Origin: Erginobacter sp964465735
GTDB taxonomy: Bacteria; Auribacterota; Erginobacteria; Erginobacterales; Erginobacteraceae
Direction: 5' to 3'
Length of the DNA: 40,073 nt
Assembly (NCBI GenBank): GCA_964465735.1
Contig: CAYXKT010000007.1
Span: forward strand, 1 to 40,073
Shown: piece after piece, positions 29,501 to 32,762 of the stretch
Layout of the letters: each line of letters opens with the position of its first letter
Position numbering within the stretch: the first letter of the stretch is position 1
Translations under genes and position numbers: made by a program
The notes under the pieces: generated by a model
What the model was told of the DNA's origin: nothing
What the model saw: only the letters and a program-made list of their open reading frames with translations
Databases searched by the model: none

Positions 29501-29805
29501 CGATAGGAACTTCCGTTGGTCAGGGGGGTGGTGTAAAAGCGGAAGGACTTTAGCTCGTAAGGGAGGTTGCGGGCGATGGTGGTGTCATAGGCTACCCCGC
29601 CATCGGAAGACAGTTCAAGGAGAACAGTATCTCCCGGGGCCCAACCCGCGGTCGAGGTTGTCCATTGAATATCTTTCGCCCCCGACCAGGTCAAGCCGGT
29701 GGTGGTGGGAGAGATCAAGGTGACGGTCTGTCCCCAAACCGTCCCTCCGGCCGCCGCCAGGAACATCAGAGCAACAAAAACACACAGGAAAGAAAATTTT
29801 CTCAT
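11512..29805 (-). CDS. Giant secreted modular beta-helix protein, 6097 residues
   Basis: One uninterrupted frame encodes a Sec-exported protein of roughly 650 kDa. A signal peptide covers residues 1-25 (MRK, then a hydrophobic core, with likely cleavage before QTVTL). An Ig-like domain (26-126) leads into four long supermodules (133-4273). Each contains right-handed parallel beta-helix regions, an Ig-like domain ending (V/I)DNT(P/S)P, and an fn3-like domain with YYW..(A)RD.AD. Seven beta-helix regions close with a variant of R(I/V)N.GA(F/Y)GNT. Next come two calcium-binding type 3 repeat arrays alternating with two further beta-helix regions that end near GADE/GAHE, a Ser/Thr-Pro linker (about 5300-5410), two Trp/Tyr-rich modules and a fourfold C-terminal repeat (5629-6097). 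No LPXTG, PEP-CTERM or other known sorting signal is visible. Adhesion, glycan binding or a surface-layer role is inference; no catalytic residues can be assigned. Confidence 0.93.
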   Translation of the reverse strand: MRKFSFLCVFVALMFLAAAGGTVWGQTVTLISPTTTGLTWSGAKDIQWTTSTAGWAPGDTVLLELSSDGGVAYDTTIARNLPYELKSFRFYTTPLTNGSSYRIKITKTGNLGVADKSDHNFTINNPVSGTAYYVNDGFTTKDVYCTAIGSDANDGLSPATPRLTLQTVIDDYVLGPGDVVYIDTGEWIRVATELTLTSADQGNALAPLCFTGSPNKSTFTGNFQPGSSRRIFINGSSHITFSHLTLAAALDDGIYINLSNDIEINYCAIRNMIGWGLQGRTSDRISLVGTRLTGNSTGAVYINEGDHHLLTGNEIEGNTSDGGQAVYISRSPYSQIRENTILNNWGEGVLVSRSPNTSIQYNTVRNNSGNNLNISRSADLRISHNVLLSPGRYNVTISHNSGIVIFNNFLYGNGISISRYELTPGIFNNIIWAFQNFTYCLFAAGPTPEDQGIYSDFNLLRPTTGGRVGYWNGNRATLAEWVLASGQDGRSLTGDPLLVDSAGGDYHPQSTEGSYHDGAWNNDFNDSPALNAGRVAAASTELAGPLSTGDSTIQLVSTANFSTGPGRIQIDDNIISYTGISGNGLTGCSGVADNHPSGSGVFQPVASAYSREPSPSGDRVNIGVFGNTDQSSKSSRKSLLVTSPEGGPEGVEKWAREKAIDWRTLGTGWGAGDSLTIEYSPDSSLWTTVTAGVPYDARPYPSWNTQSFTDSGTGRIRITPDSGEPTAYSGIFVVDNTPPVISLFSPDDGTSGQSLNTALIAETALDAIAGPNSKSPYYFRIDTAETFSSPNHRVSGWLSSRAWYVDLEPGTDYYWQVRARDDADPPNVSEFAAQSNLPGSFWKFRTARILHAEDIESTTTGLRWMLDNYVLSPGDTIYVEPGTYTLTGGPLELSAADEGDDNAGVRIEGFNGEVILDGGGTAANCLQVTGDHFEIENFSATNAVSSGILVTGNSNLIQGGKSFLNGGDGVEIRGDYNTIRNILAYGNFRAGFRLSAAYRNRLENNTSSGNGTREFFLEDALPNGSIETVLLNNILSASGSDRTAIYVEVESRTGLDANYNLLYASDGADIAHWGGVDLSTFSQWTEASFQDQSSLSVNPLFVGGENYRLQSTAGSFKPGIGWTSDGSNSPGLDRGDPLSIFSLEPAPNGGRINLGAFGNTVQASLSSAGGGSNFYVNDGDTAYDFFCTTGGLPWPLHNGLSPESPLDSIKAVFSNHTLQAGDTIYVDTGRYELSSPLIPPVSGSPGRNLTFAGSPRGTILDAQGTASYCFYLEDKDNVTIGNFILANPTANSLRAISSDNLRFSRNRVVGAGLDGIYLLNSYRAAIIENRVESNNGNGLWAGRAYESLTVRGNRFGNNAEYGIFLSQGANFDLLANRVEGSGDTGIYVSGFDDGRIEENILLDNGIQDSGTDAGIYAAGGSGFSIAGNTSSGSRYGLDLRTSGAEIWGNRAFDNFYGFHLAASNCRFTNNIAYDNQNSGLFFYGGVGNSIANNSFFNNGSYEIYLRRGVNEAELVNNIISPQGLGNYALYIGDPNPDSQDYRIDYNLYSVTAGARYGYWLGAYDTMRSWQIVSRQDGHSFSADPLFSDPGNSDFHLLSTRGRFAEGRWLFDGLNSPGLNQGDPDNDYANELNPNGNRVNLGAYGNTPQASRSSMRSLAIVSPVGTATGDEKWSQANRLTWDTIGDGWGATDRFRLDYSLDGITFTTITEGLPWPPLPYPDWNTDIPIIPDGTTYQIRITQTAGIDPAEPTEPADSGFFIIDNTSPENVGCLLPPDGALREPRITSLLALDATDSPAGLQERPYYFQITDDPTFTTPQNSGWTEFISWSPELLPDTWYYWRVRARDDADPANVSNWFGESNSPGGYRTFRTAGIYHAVNIESPTNGLRWILDNVALHPGDIVYVDAGTHAFTGPLEFAGGGDEDDPIRIIGIGGEVVLDGSGMENCLVISGDYFQVENFAFNNADGSGLLINGDHNTVQNGRSFDNGGDGIEVTGDWTSIRNMLIYNNVDAGIHLFTSHHSTLENNTCSGNGTFEILLRDEPTDTLHPTRTVGSTHASLRNNILDASGTGIVAIFLDEISQTGFTSDYNLLHVAGGAEIGYWNSTTQSSFANWTGASGQDLNSSSDDPLFVGGGNYRLQSTRGSYKGTSWPPYPGDWSPDPGDSPGLTAGDPASAAHFEPAPHGGRINLGAFGNTPEASWSIGSTFGRSYYVNDSSTDYDYYCVTRGLPWPTHDGLSPDSPLDSIQSVIDRYSLYPGDTVYVDTGLYYLNQPVQFPRNGGEDNPITVVGSPRGTTLDGRGIAASGFDITRNTSIRIGHLSLINMLDYGVYADRADNLFLAGLLLQGAGSDGLLVYRTNGARVVDCVSAYNRRYGFYFPLQPDNSAWVNNCSARSNSGEGLYLAGGTNHQISNSSFRDNAGHGLFLNGSYGSPVLTDNISIANSGSGFYLTRNSNATGITATGNRSENNQDGFHIIFHNARIAGNRARGNNGIGFNITNSPNTEIFNNLSYLNLGYGYRIYQSGDSLFINNTGYRNQGEVQLIPHLSNTNIAIRNNILWAVGPENHSLHMTTSDPSTNIWLSNFNCLRATDGGYIGFLSGPNRDISTLFDWQVESGMDGSSIDYDPVFANTIAEDFHLQSPLGSYHDGYWTADLNTSPAINQGQFYLAFSSLVDDIFPASPFIDLDDASDFTAGTDLVEINGDIIRFTGKTGNRLTGVTGIATTHMAGSGVFQPVGSDYNREPEPHGERVNIGAYGGSDEASLSLKKTLPVLRPLGGEKWSGTQNLRWLAIPADEWTVGELIEIEYSTDGFTEYYYNIDTVAYPTMNYDWNTLLASGDFPIYQVRVIGGGLSTSSGVFTIDNTPPFNVGCLLPEDGAKSLPTYIPLRGIEPIDLLADLHAEPYYFQLDTLSSFTSPDIQNSGWLGRNAWRPSLEPGTTYYWRMKARDSADPPNESAFCGFTADTDGYGTFSTANVFRAADIESETTGLRWILSNRDLEPGDTIMIEAGFHTMSTTLGPITITEGGSRYSPLRIAGIGEGAGLDGGGLIGSCLILEADYVTLENVSFADATGAGLVVTGANNIIREGATSLHGGPGVEISGAANRLVNFLSYRNQGPGIRLLQAEGNRVVNVTSHNNRAGEVVCEEAPHSYLRNNILWSAVTGTHSIYVDAVSETGFSSDYNNLYSTGASHIGHWGNDQTDLADWQGTSFQDQSSLSLDPLFADAPGGDYHLLSPGGRWAGWIAWTTVDILTSPSIDSGDPLSPYYRESSPKGGRINQGAYGNTFQASRSYQSGVSLPGNNYFLNDGSLQDNVFTTAPGNDSNPGDSPSSPKGTMTGLMDLGFGEGDTAYIDTGYHNLSGPLLIYAIHSGKPGNPVALVGSPNISLIDGNLTPQAGLLIEGARHIILDRLHSANTLAEAGVTRSGYGIRVNNSHSITTRDSVISWHGQARGEGGGGVTFNSCTDISFESNRISHTTSSGIDGRFNTGITLSDNLINSNLGSGIFGDWTTGITMENNIAYINRGNGVYLNRSEDAQIRSNTVYGNRAKGIFASGDNLKINQNLVYENNDGGIESRGEAVAIINNTIYRNSGDEFRTVTPGLYFRNNIVWANGAGNHAIWFTSAGGQFSDFNILTASSGAAIGHWTTGTSYTLGDWQLRSRLDSHSLAGDPLFVSPEGSDGILGGKYGEDDNFHLQSTEGSFHFGHWIADGDNSPGLNAGNPGDAYYYETAPDGGRINIGAYGNTVEASRSSLDTLFLDSPYGGSHGDEKWSGSHNLTWSAFGPGWGPGRAVELEYTADGTAFFPIASGVTWNDQTYSTWNTSTLADGRFYQVRVSDSSYPSILSLSGRFIVDNTPPTGIGASSPANNQIGIDPEDTSFLVRTANDPLSGLNALPYYFRIDTVNTFDSPDLVTSGWVENLNWNTQSLSPDRWYYWQVAARDDADLPNVSAFGADLNAAGTTWVFKTARVYHVTEVEGANELRDVLTNKTIEQGDIIRLRASGDFEVAGTGVISPNTLTGTAALPIRIEGYNGRPLVYGDGLVDFLLDVQSYYTRVQGIDFTGSGDVGLRISGDDNIVNRCQSFEQGGAGVAVTGDHNLVKNTMSYLNGSEGVFLDGGAGNRVLNNSLYGNEAVGIRLRNATPGDLRNNISWAVGAGSFALAVDFASQTELLSDGNDLYTTEGAMIGLWDNQTQGTMDNWRTVSGQDADSINANPKFYQIALWGNREYIYDLHLRSPAIDGPSPCYNTGINLSGVVDDDYDGEDRPFGAHYDIGADEWINTNSSNNLPDYWELQYFGDLDPDRRDTDDPDGDSLNNIREYRYYTDPTNPDTDGDGLLDGYEVDIYHTNPLDPDTDWDGLDDGDEIGQGTDPTDPDTDGDGLLDGQSINATTISAERIAYFESHNIVRVGDWFMGELSVGTDPLDPDTDKDGCPDGWEVFYGLNPLDNGSTNINDGGIGDPDGDRLNNYEEYLFGTSPIDGSDPVTRYVDAASAGGNGSSWATAWNSIRNALDWKADTDSPAIVLVTGGVYYESYLELDEDHSGLALLGAHPYQRPVIDGGFSGKAFSVFNVQTAKIDSFEIRHARFSGPGGAFYLFGSSPILSNLLIHNNTASGIGRGGAIFVTGANARPLIIGNTIAKNTGYSNFGGIYVASGFPRYANNIIWHNGIDLYQFGLTTETIRYCNLGSQEGGLNIIGFAGNISREPNFRHLGADHFHLATFFGQTNPNINAGTSAELLTGGYGPAMLADYEGEGRWNYLSQPVTGSGITGLDYYDIGADEYVDTDYNTLPDWWETEYWGALGQNPTLDPDGDGLTNYEDYYYLTNPLKYDTAVSGMSDGEEVAYWNSTHGIDWPDSPAGPQRWDSDADGDGTINILDADSDGDKLIDGFSLQRSALAPEDAALLESLGIIEVAGWFMGDRTVGTDPANPDTDGDWLEDGDEVYYWVYEHNLLFPDSAPSSWDYDWDGDGVPNVLDWDSDGDLIPDGWEVFYDLDPNDDGYYFLDHGAGGDPDGDRLNNYIEYLFDTNPRDGDDPDYVVVDINGTVGIDCDYNYIKDAIAGEEGPIRIIVRSGVYPESEITPKNRMALLGEYAATTIIEPPEGRAVIFSGVDAALLDGFTIRNAEYSGPGAGVLCYAASPFISNSIISFNTSSGAGGYGAALYAMESSYPILVNNTIASNRGTDGVGGVALESSEDNIFLINNILWDNQTDLFGTQTEMVHYSNLESGLYDGVNFNLSEDPLFTDPLIGNYRLYYTSPMICAGGYPLAGGFDMDGTARPQVNCPGPVVPGPPVIRPVQESFNIGAHEAAALPSPSPSVTPTPSPSITPTPSVTPSPTPTAAPPSIPPTPEKTPFFPSPTPRVPTPPPTITPEPPAPPTPENTPSFPTRTPTPIPTATPEFTPTLTPIGYKTPTPSPTPIDFYYRDPALNSWLNLYIDSYDTYYAIGWTGDDWREITGMPPLRWYAAQWTYGTYPGQTQWSEWTYHETETQYLEPSWPTPSPTPWGYKTPTPVPDFYYRDADRNSYLYLFIDDYDTYYSIGWAGDDWQAILDMPDSRWYTAQWTYGPPSNQKTHWSEWTYHGTETQYLEPDWPPRTPTVTPTATVTPPPTRTPTPAVSPTPSVTPSPSATPTPSYAYWYSAAGATEINGMPFDTFLAINNPTTADAYVEFQAIDQQGLIIRKNDIISPESRYTLNVNEMVKGTRGEHNPSISLTVFDLTDRIIMVDRSMYWNPGGVKWAGGHNSIVSNTSANHWYLPEGATHIFDQYIHILNPNPEFPAEVQVTFMNKFGETFVSQTSVKPLTNWVVYANEVAGPQDQLATRVDSMPQDDPAIQMQFPPEGRVPVVADRTMYWDSDYWNEGPNVKWIDGHSSKGITEISTLWYLAEGATHLFDEYILVVNPSMTEEAEIKISLMDRTGIILERIRTIGPHSRYTMKVNDYLENQGHVSAIVRSLNNQFIMCERAMYWTAGGVVWAGGHNTVGTPFGAPVWYLPEGATDIFDEYILLSNPNPRDANAKVTFYFEDQPPQQIFTWIKAQSRQTIKVNDVTGTTDAISTRIEDTTTPFSAKLPLIAERAMYWNTPPIPSGIHWGSGHSTIGIPVRVEGK
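11515..12921 (-). repeat. Fourfold C-terminal WYLPEGAT...MYW repeat
   Basis: Copies start at Trp5629, 5745, 5873 and 5981 (spacing 116, 128, 108). Each begins W-Y then EGAT or AGAT, has F(D/F)-like .FD.YI or FDTFL followed by NP, a V(N/Y)..-type central strand, and ends ER.MYW or DR.MYW followed by W..GH. Similar repeats occur in secreted proteins of several phyla. They end the protein with only a few residues after the last copy. Confidence 0.75.
13040..13572 (-). repeat. Duplicated Trp/Tyr-rich module between Pro-rich linkers
   Basis: Two copies begin DFYYRD at residues 5412 and 5506, 94 residues apart. Each continues with IGW.GDDW, RWY.AQWTYG and WSEWTYH.TETQYLEP. Each is bounded by Thr/Ser-Pro linkers. 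I do not recognise the fold. Density of exposed aromatics would suit ligand or glycan binding, but that is speculation. Confidence 0.75.
14725..15483 (-). repeat. Second thrombospondin type 3-like calcium-binding array
   Basis: It opens NTLPDWWETEYWG, matching NNLPDYWELQYFG at the start of the first array. It includes DSDADGDGTINILDADSDGD and ends GDPDGDRLNNYIEYLFD. Both arrays therefore share entry and exit sequences and look duplicated. Confidence 0.85.
16390..16995 (-). repeat. First thrombospondin type 3-like calcium-binding array
   Basis: Repeated DPDTDGDGLLDG-type motifs, closing with GDPDGDRLNNYEEYLFG, are characteristic Ca2+-binding type 3 repeats. The array is interrupted by a stretch containing DWFMGELSVGTDP that has a counterpart in the second array (see findings). 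Confidence 0.85.
16990..19911 (-). repeat. Supermodule 4 of the giant protein (residues 3299 to about 4272)
   Basis: It starts with the variant YFLND at 3299. VDNTPP is at 3847, followed by YYWQVAARDDADLPN. The last beta-helix starts with a diverged TEVEGANELRDVL in place of ADIES.TTGLRW and closes with YDIGADEW instead of the GNT motif. This is the most diverged copy. Confidence 0.75.
19912..23178 (-). repeat. Supermodule 3 of the giant protein (residues 2210-3298)
   Basis: YVND is at 2210, IDNTPP at 2858, then YYWRMKARDSADPPN, and a second beta-helix begins ADIESETTGLRWIL. At 1089 residues it is the longest unit, mainly through a longer first beta-helix region. Confidence 0.8.
23179..26283 (-). 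repeat. Supermodule 2 of the giant protein (residues 1175-2209)
   Basis: Same order as supermodule 1. YVND is at 1175, followed by a phrase in which GLSPESPLDSI is nearly repeated in supermodule 3. IDNTSP is at 1760, then YYWRVRARDDADPAN, and a second beta-helix begins VNIESPTNGLRWIL. Length is 1035 residues. Confidence 0.8.
26284..29409 (-). repeat. Supermodule 1 of the giant protein (residues 133-1174)
   Basis: It begins at the YVND motif (residue 133). It runs through a beta-helix region, an Ig-like domain with EKW and a closing VDNTPP (734), an fn3-like domain with YYWQVRARDDADPPN, and a second beta-helix introduced by AEDIESTTTGLRWML. The next supermodule starts 1042 residues later. Confidence 0.8.
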
Positions 29806-29913
29806 AGCATATTACCTTGAAGGGGGGATAAAATCGTTCAAATCACAGCCGTCAGGATGATCATTAAGTCCCGTTTCCTGGCTACGAAGTTTTAGGTTTA
29901 CTTACTACACATT

Positions 29914-29942
29914 AATATAATGAAAATGAGGTCAAAAGTCAA
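29914..29942 (-). promoter_or_regulatory. Promoter of the giant gene
   Basis: On the minus strand TTGACT (29942-29937) is followed after exactly 17 bases by TATATT (29919-29914). Predicted transcription starts near 29907, giving a leader of about 100 bases before the ATG at 29805. The only ribosome-site candidate is a weak AAGG about 11 bases before the ATG. Confidence 0.6.
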
Positions 29943-30090
29943 CCCACCCCACAATTAATTTCCATTGAATTATCCCTACCTTCTATTTAGACTCTTTTCC
30001 TCCAAGAACCGTCAATTCCCGACAAAAAACAGGAAAAGTTGAAAATACCGAAGAGCCTGTGTCTCAATTAACATTTGAAATGTTTTTAAT

Positions 30091-30169
30091 GTCATTGCGA
30101 GGAACGAAGTGACAAAGCAATCTCCTCACAAAATAAACAGATTGCTTCGTCGTCCCTCCTCGCAATGAC
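30091..30169. repeat. Palindromic repeat with GTCATTGCGAGGA arms
   Basis: GTCATTGCGAGGA at 30091-30103 is inverted as TCCTCGCAATGAC at 30157-30169. Inner arms AAGCAATC and GATTGCTT are also inverted. This is the best preserved of at least five related copies or fragments in the window. Such repeats are common in many environmental bacteria and resemble MITE or REP-type elements. Confidence 0.8.
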
Positions 30170-30197
30170 CTGGGTTCTGGGGTTTTCGTTCAGAGGC

Positions 30198-30728
30198 TAA
30201 TTAGTGATAATTGGTGTAATTCGTGGATAAATAAGTGTCCGAGGCGGGGGATGGGAAAGCAGTAAGCGGCAATCGGCGATCAGTAAACGATTCTTAGCCG
30301 ACAATTAATGATTAGTGAAGATTAGCGGTTATAAAAAGGGGGCGAGGGGGGGTAATTAGTGATAATTGGTGTAATTCGTGGATAAATAAGTGTCCGAGGC
30401 GGGGGATNNNNNNNNNNNNNNNNNNNNNNNNNNNNNNNNNNNNNNNNNNNNNNNNNNNNNNNNNNNNNNNNNNNNNNNNNNNNNNNNNNNNNNNNNNNNN
30501 NNNNNNNTAATTAGTGATAATTGGTGTAATTCGTGGATAAATAAGTGTCCGAGGCGGGGGATGGGAAAGCAGTAAGCGGCAATCGGCGATCAGTAAACGA
30601 TTCTTAGCCGACAATTAATGATTAGTGAAGATTAGCGAGATTAGCGGTTATAAAAAGGGGGCGAGGGGGGGGGTAATTAGTGATAATTGGTGTAATTCGT
30701 GGATAAATAAGTGTCCGAGGGGGGGGGC
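30198..30728. repeat. Tandem repeat, units of 155-166 bp
   Basis: Units start with TAATTAGTGATAATTGGTG at 30198, 30353, 30508 and 30674. They share TAAGTGTCCGAGGCGGGGGAT, a segment with CAGTAAGCGGCAATCGG, and a closing AAAAAGGGGGCGAGGGGGG. The third unit carries a 10-base internal duplication (GATTAGCGA) and extra Gs. The array is interrupted by an N-gap, so the true copy number is unknown. Confidence 0.9.
30408..30507. other. Assembly gap of 100 Ns
   Basis: Exactly 100 unknown bases within the tandem repeat, following the same phrase that recurs after the gap. The round number suggests a scaffolding placeholder rather than a measured distance. Confidence 0.97.
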
Positions 30729-30764
30729 AATAAAAATAATTAGTGTAATCCGTGGATGGGAATT

Positions 30765-32405
30765 ATGACCGAGACCGCCGCCGAATACCGCAAGATGTTC
30801 GATCGCGTGACCGTTGTCGGTTCCGTGGTCCTGATCGCGCTCATTTTCGGCCTGACCATCTGGGGGATCTACTACGCCCGACAGTACGAGGGGATCGTGA
30901 CCGTGGATGCCTTCAACCAGGCCCAGGTCGCCCGGGAGTTTTATTTCGGCCACGGGATGACCACCCAGGTAATCAATCCGGTCGGTTTGTTGCTCGGTGG
31001 GCCGGCCGAGAGGATCCCGGAGACCTACCTCTCCCCTTTCCCGGTAATTATCCTGTCCCGGTTTTTCGCGCTGATCGGGCTCAACGACGGGGCGCTCCTC
31101 GGATATTCTCTCTTCGGGGCCTTCTTAACCGGGGTTACGCTTTTTATCTTCGCCCGGATTGTCTTTAAGAGTCTGGTGATCGCCGCCCTGAGCTTCATTC
31201 TATATATCTCCAACTTCGGCCTGTTGGAGAGCGCCTTCTCCGGGCAGTCGTTTCCCCTGATCTCCCTCTTGCTCTTGCTGTATTTTTGGCTTTACTATAA
31301 ATGGAACCGTCAGTCATTGATTGGCAGCTCTCTTCTCGGGGGATTGGCGGGGCTGTTATACTTATGCGAGTATGATTTTCTCTTTCTCGCCCTTCCAATG
31401 GCCGGGTTTCTGGTTTTTGAAGCCCGATCCCGGCGGCGTTCCCACGCGATTTGCTTTATCGGAGCCTTCCTGCTGATCTCCCTCCCCTGGCTGGTCCGTA
31501 ACCTGACCGTGGTCGGCGATCCGTTTTTCTCGCTGCGCCGACTGGACTTCAAATCCTACTCTCGGCTTTTTCCCGGGAACCGGATCACTCGGGATTTCTC
31601 CGCGCTTCGGCTCTCCGCCTCCTTTACCATCCCGCTTTTCTGGAATAAGTTTCTTATGTTTGTCCGCTTGATGGCCCCGATCTGGCCGGCTTTCTCTCTC
31701 TCTTTTCTGACCCCCTGCTTTCTGGCGGGTCTCTTCGTTCGCTTTCGGGACCGTGCTTTGACGAGGATGGTCCGGGCGGCAGTGGCGCTTTTCTTCGGAC
31801 AGTTGATCCTGATCGCGGCCGGCAACGGGGACTTCTCCCGGAATCTGTACTTTATCCCCCTGCTGGTGATCGGGGGGATGGCGGTCTTCTGGGAACTCCT
31901 GCTCCGTCTGCGCTTGGAGAAACCCGTGTTGTTAAGGATACTGCCGGCCGGCTTTGTCCTCGTGAATCTTCTGCCCGGTTTGATCAGCCTCGCCTATGGT
32001 CTGCCTTCGCCTCGCTACCTACCGGCGCTCTTTAGCAGCGAGGAAGTCTCCCAGTTTGGAGAAGATGGACCGATGGAGAGGCTGCAGAAACTGGTGAGAC
32101 CGGACGAAGTGGTGGCTTCCGACATTCCCTGGGCGGTGGCCTGGTACGCCAACCGTCGGTCAGTCTGGATCCCCTGGGAGATCGAGCAGATGCGGAAGAT
32201 CAAGGAACTGGTCCCCCGGGTCCGGTTCCTTCATCTCTCCCCGGCAATCTTCAAGTACCCGGAGATCGAGGATATCCGGCCCTGGCAGCAGATCTACCGA
32301 TCCGGGCGAGTTCCGGACTGGCTGGAAGTGGACCGAGGGCTGCTCCTGCCCGGGGAACATCTGATTATGGGGGATATAATTTTCGAGAGGCTTGACCTCG
32401 AATAA
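30765..32405 (+). CDS. GT-C membrane glycosyltransferase-like protein
   Basis: A 546-residue polytopic membrane protein with about twelve hydrophobic helices. The first helix (about residues 16-35) is followed by the loop TVDAFNQAQVAREFYFGHG (46-64), which carries Asp48 in the place of the catalytic acid of ArnT/PMT-type enzymes. A soluble domain of about 130 residues ends the protein and includes WAVAWYANRRSVWIPW. Transfer of a polyprenyl-phosphate sugar on the outer membrane face is the likely reaction; the substrate is unknown. An ATG at 30756 is in frame, but it overlaps the repeat phrase GTAATCCGTGGAT, so I prefer 30765. The ribosome site is weak in either case. Confidence 0.8.
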   Translation: MTETAAEYRKMFDRVTVVGSVVLIALIFGLTIWGIYYARQYEGIVTVDAFNQAQVAREFYFGHGMTTQVINPVGLLLGGPAERIPETYLSPFPVIILSRFFALIGLNDGALLGYSLFGAFLTGVTLFIFARIVFKSLVIAALSFILYISNFGLLESAFSGQSFPLISLLLLLYFWLYYKWNRQSLIGSSLLGGLAGLLYLCEYDFLFLALPMAGFLVFEARSRRRSHAICFIGAFLLISLPWLVRNLTVVGDPFFSLRRLDFKSYSRLFPGNRITRDFSALRLSASFTIPLFWNKFLMFVRLMAPIWPAFSLSFLTPCFLAGLFVRFRDRALTRMVRAAVALFFGQLILIAAGNGDFSRNLYFIPLLVIGGMAVFWELLLRLRLEKPVLLRILPAGFVLVNLLPGLISLAYGLPSPRYLPALFSSEEVSQFGEDGPMERLQKLVRPDEVVASDIPWAVAWYANRRSVWIPWEIEQMRKIKELVPRVRFLHLSPAIFKYPEIEDIRPWQQIYRSGRVPDWLEVDRGLLLPGEHLIMGDIIFERLDLE

Positions 32406-32480
32406 AACCTTACCCGGCCCCCTTTGCTTCCACTAACAATCAGTGTGTGAACGACAACTTCAAATCACATAGAACTTGTC

Positions 32481-32515
32481 CTCGCGAGGAACGAAGTGAA
32501 GAAGCTATCTCAACT
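32481..32515. repeat. Half copy of the GCGAGGAACGAAGTGA palindromic repeat
   Basis: CGCGAGGAACGAAGTGAAGAAGC, then TATCTCAA, matches one arm of the repeat at 30091-30169 without a clear partner arm. It lies in the 357-base gap 32406-32762, which otherwise holds only the promoter at 32605-32633. Confidence 0.55.
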
Positions 32516-32604
32516 TTGCGAACAGACGATCCTCGAACTTCAAGCTTTAGCCACTCCAAACTTCAGGCACTTCAAACTCAATTTTCTTTTTGTTAATTAT
32601 CTTC

Positions 32605-32633
32605 TTGAATGATCGGCCCTCCTATAGTATATA
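32605..32633 (+). promoter_or_regulatory. Promoter of the TPR-Wza export gene
   Basis: TTGAAT (32605-32610), a 17-base spacer and TATATA (32628-32633). The predicted start near 32640 leaves a leader of about 120 bases to the ATG at 32763. Confidence 0.5.
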
Positions 32634-32762
32634 GTCGTGGTGGGGAAAGTGTATCTCTTCGGAATCAGGGGATTATTTATTTGCCGAAAATCCGCGGGTA
32701 CGATAAGATGCTTCTCAGAATTCCATCTTTCAAAAAAAATCGCAGCGGGGCAAGTTTGAATT

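Noticed and set aside
12053..29553. Many long open frames on the plus strand across the giant gene (for example 28258-29553, 15676-16575, 14812-15618).
   Set aside because: They are antisense to a continuous 18.3-kb frame with clear repeated domains, show no families or signal peptides, and reflect mirror-image codon bias from a GC-rich, Asp/Gly-rich coding strand.
11512..29805. A PEP-CTERM, LPXTG or type 9 secretion sorting signal on the giant protein.
   Set aside because: The C-terminus ends in a repeat and VRVEGK, with no PEP motif, hydrophobic segment or basic tail.
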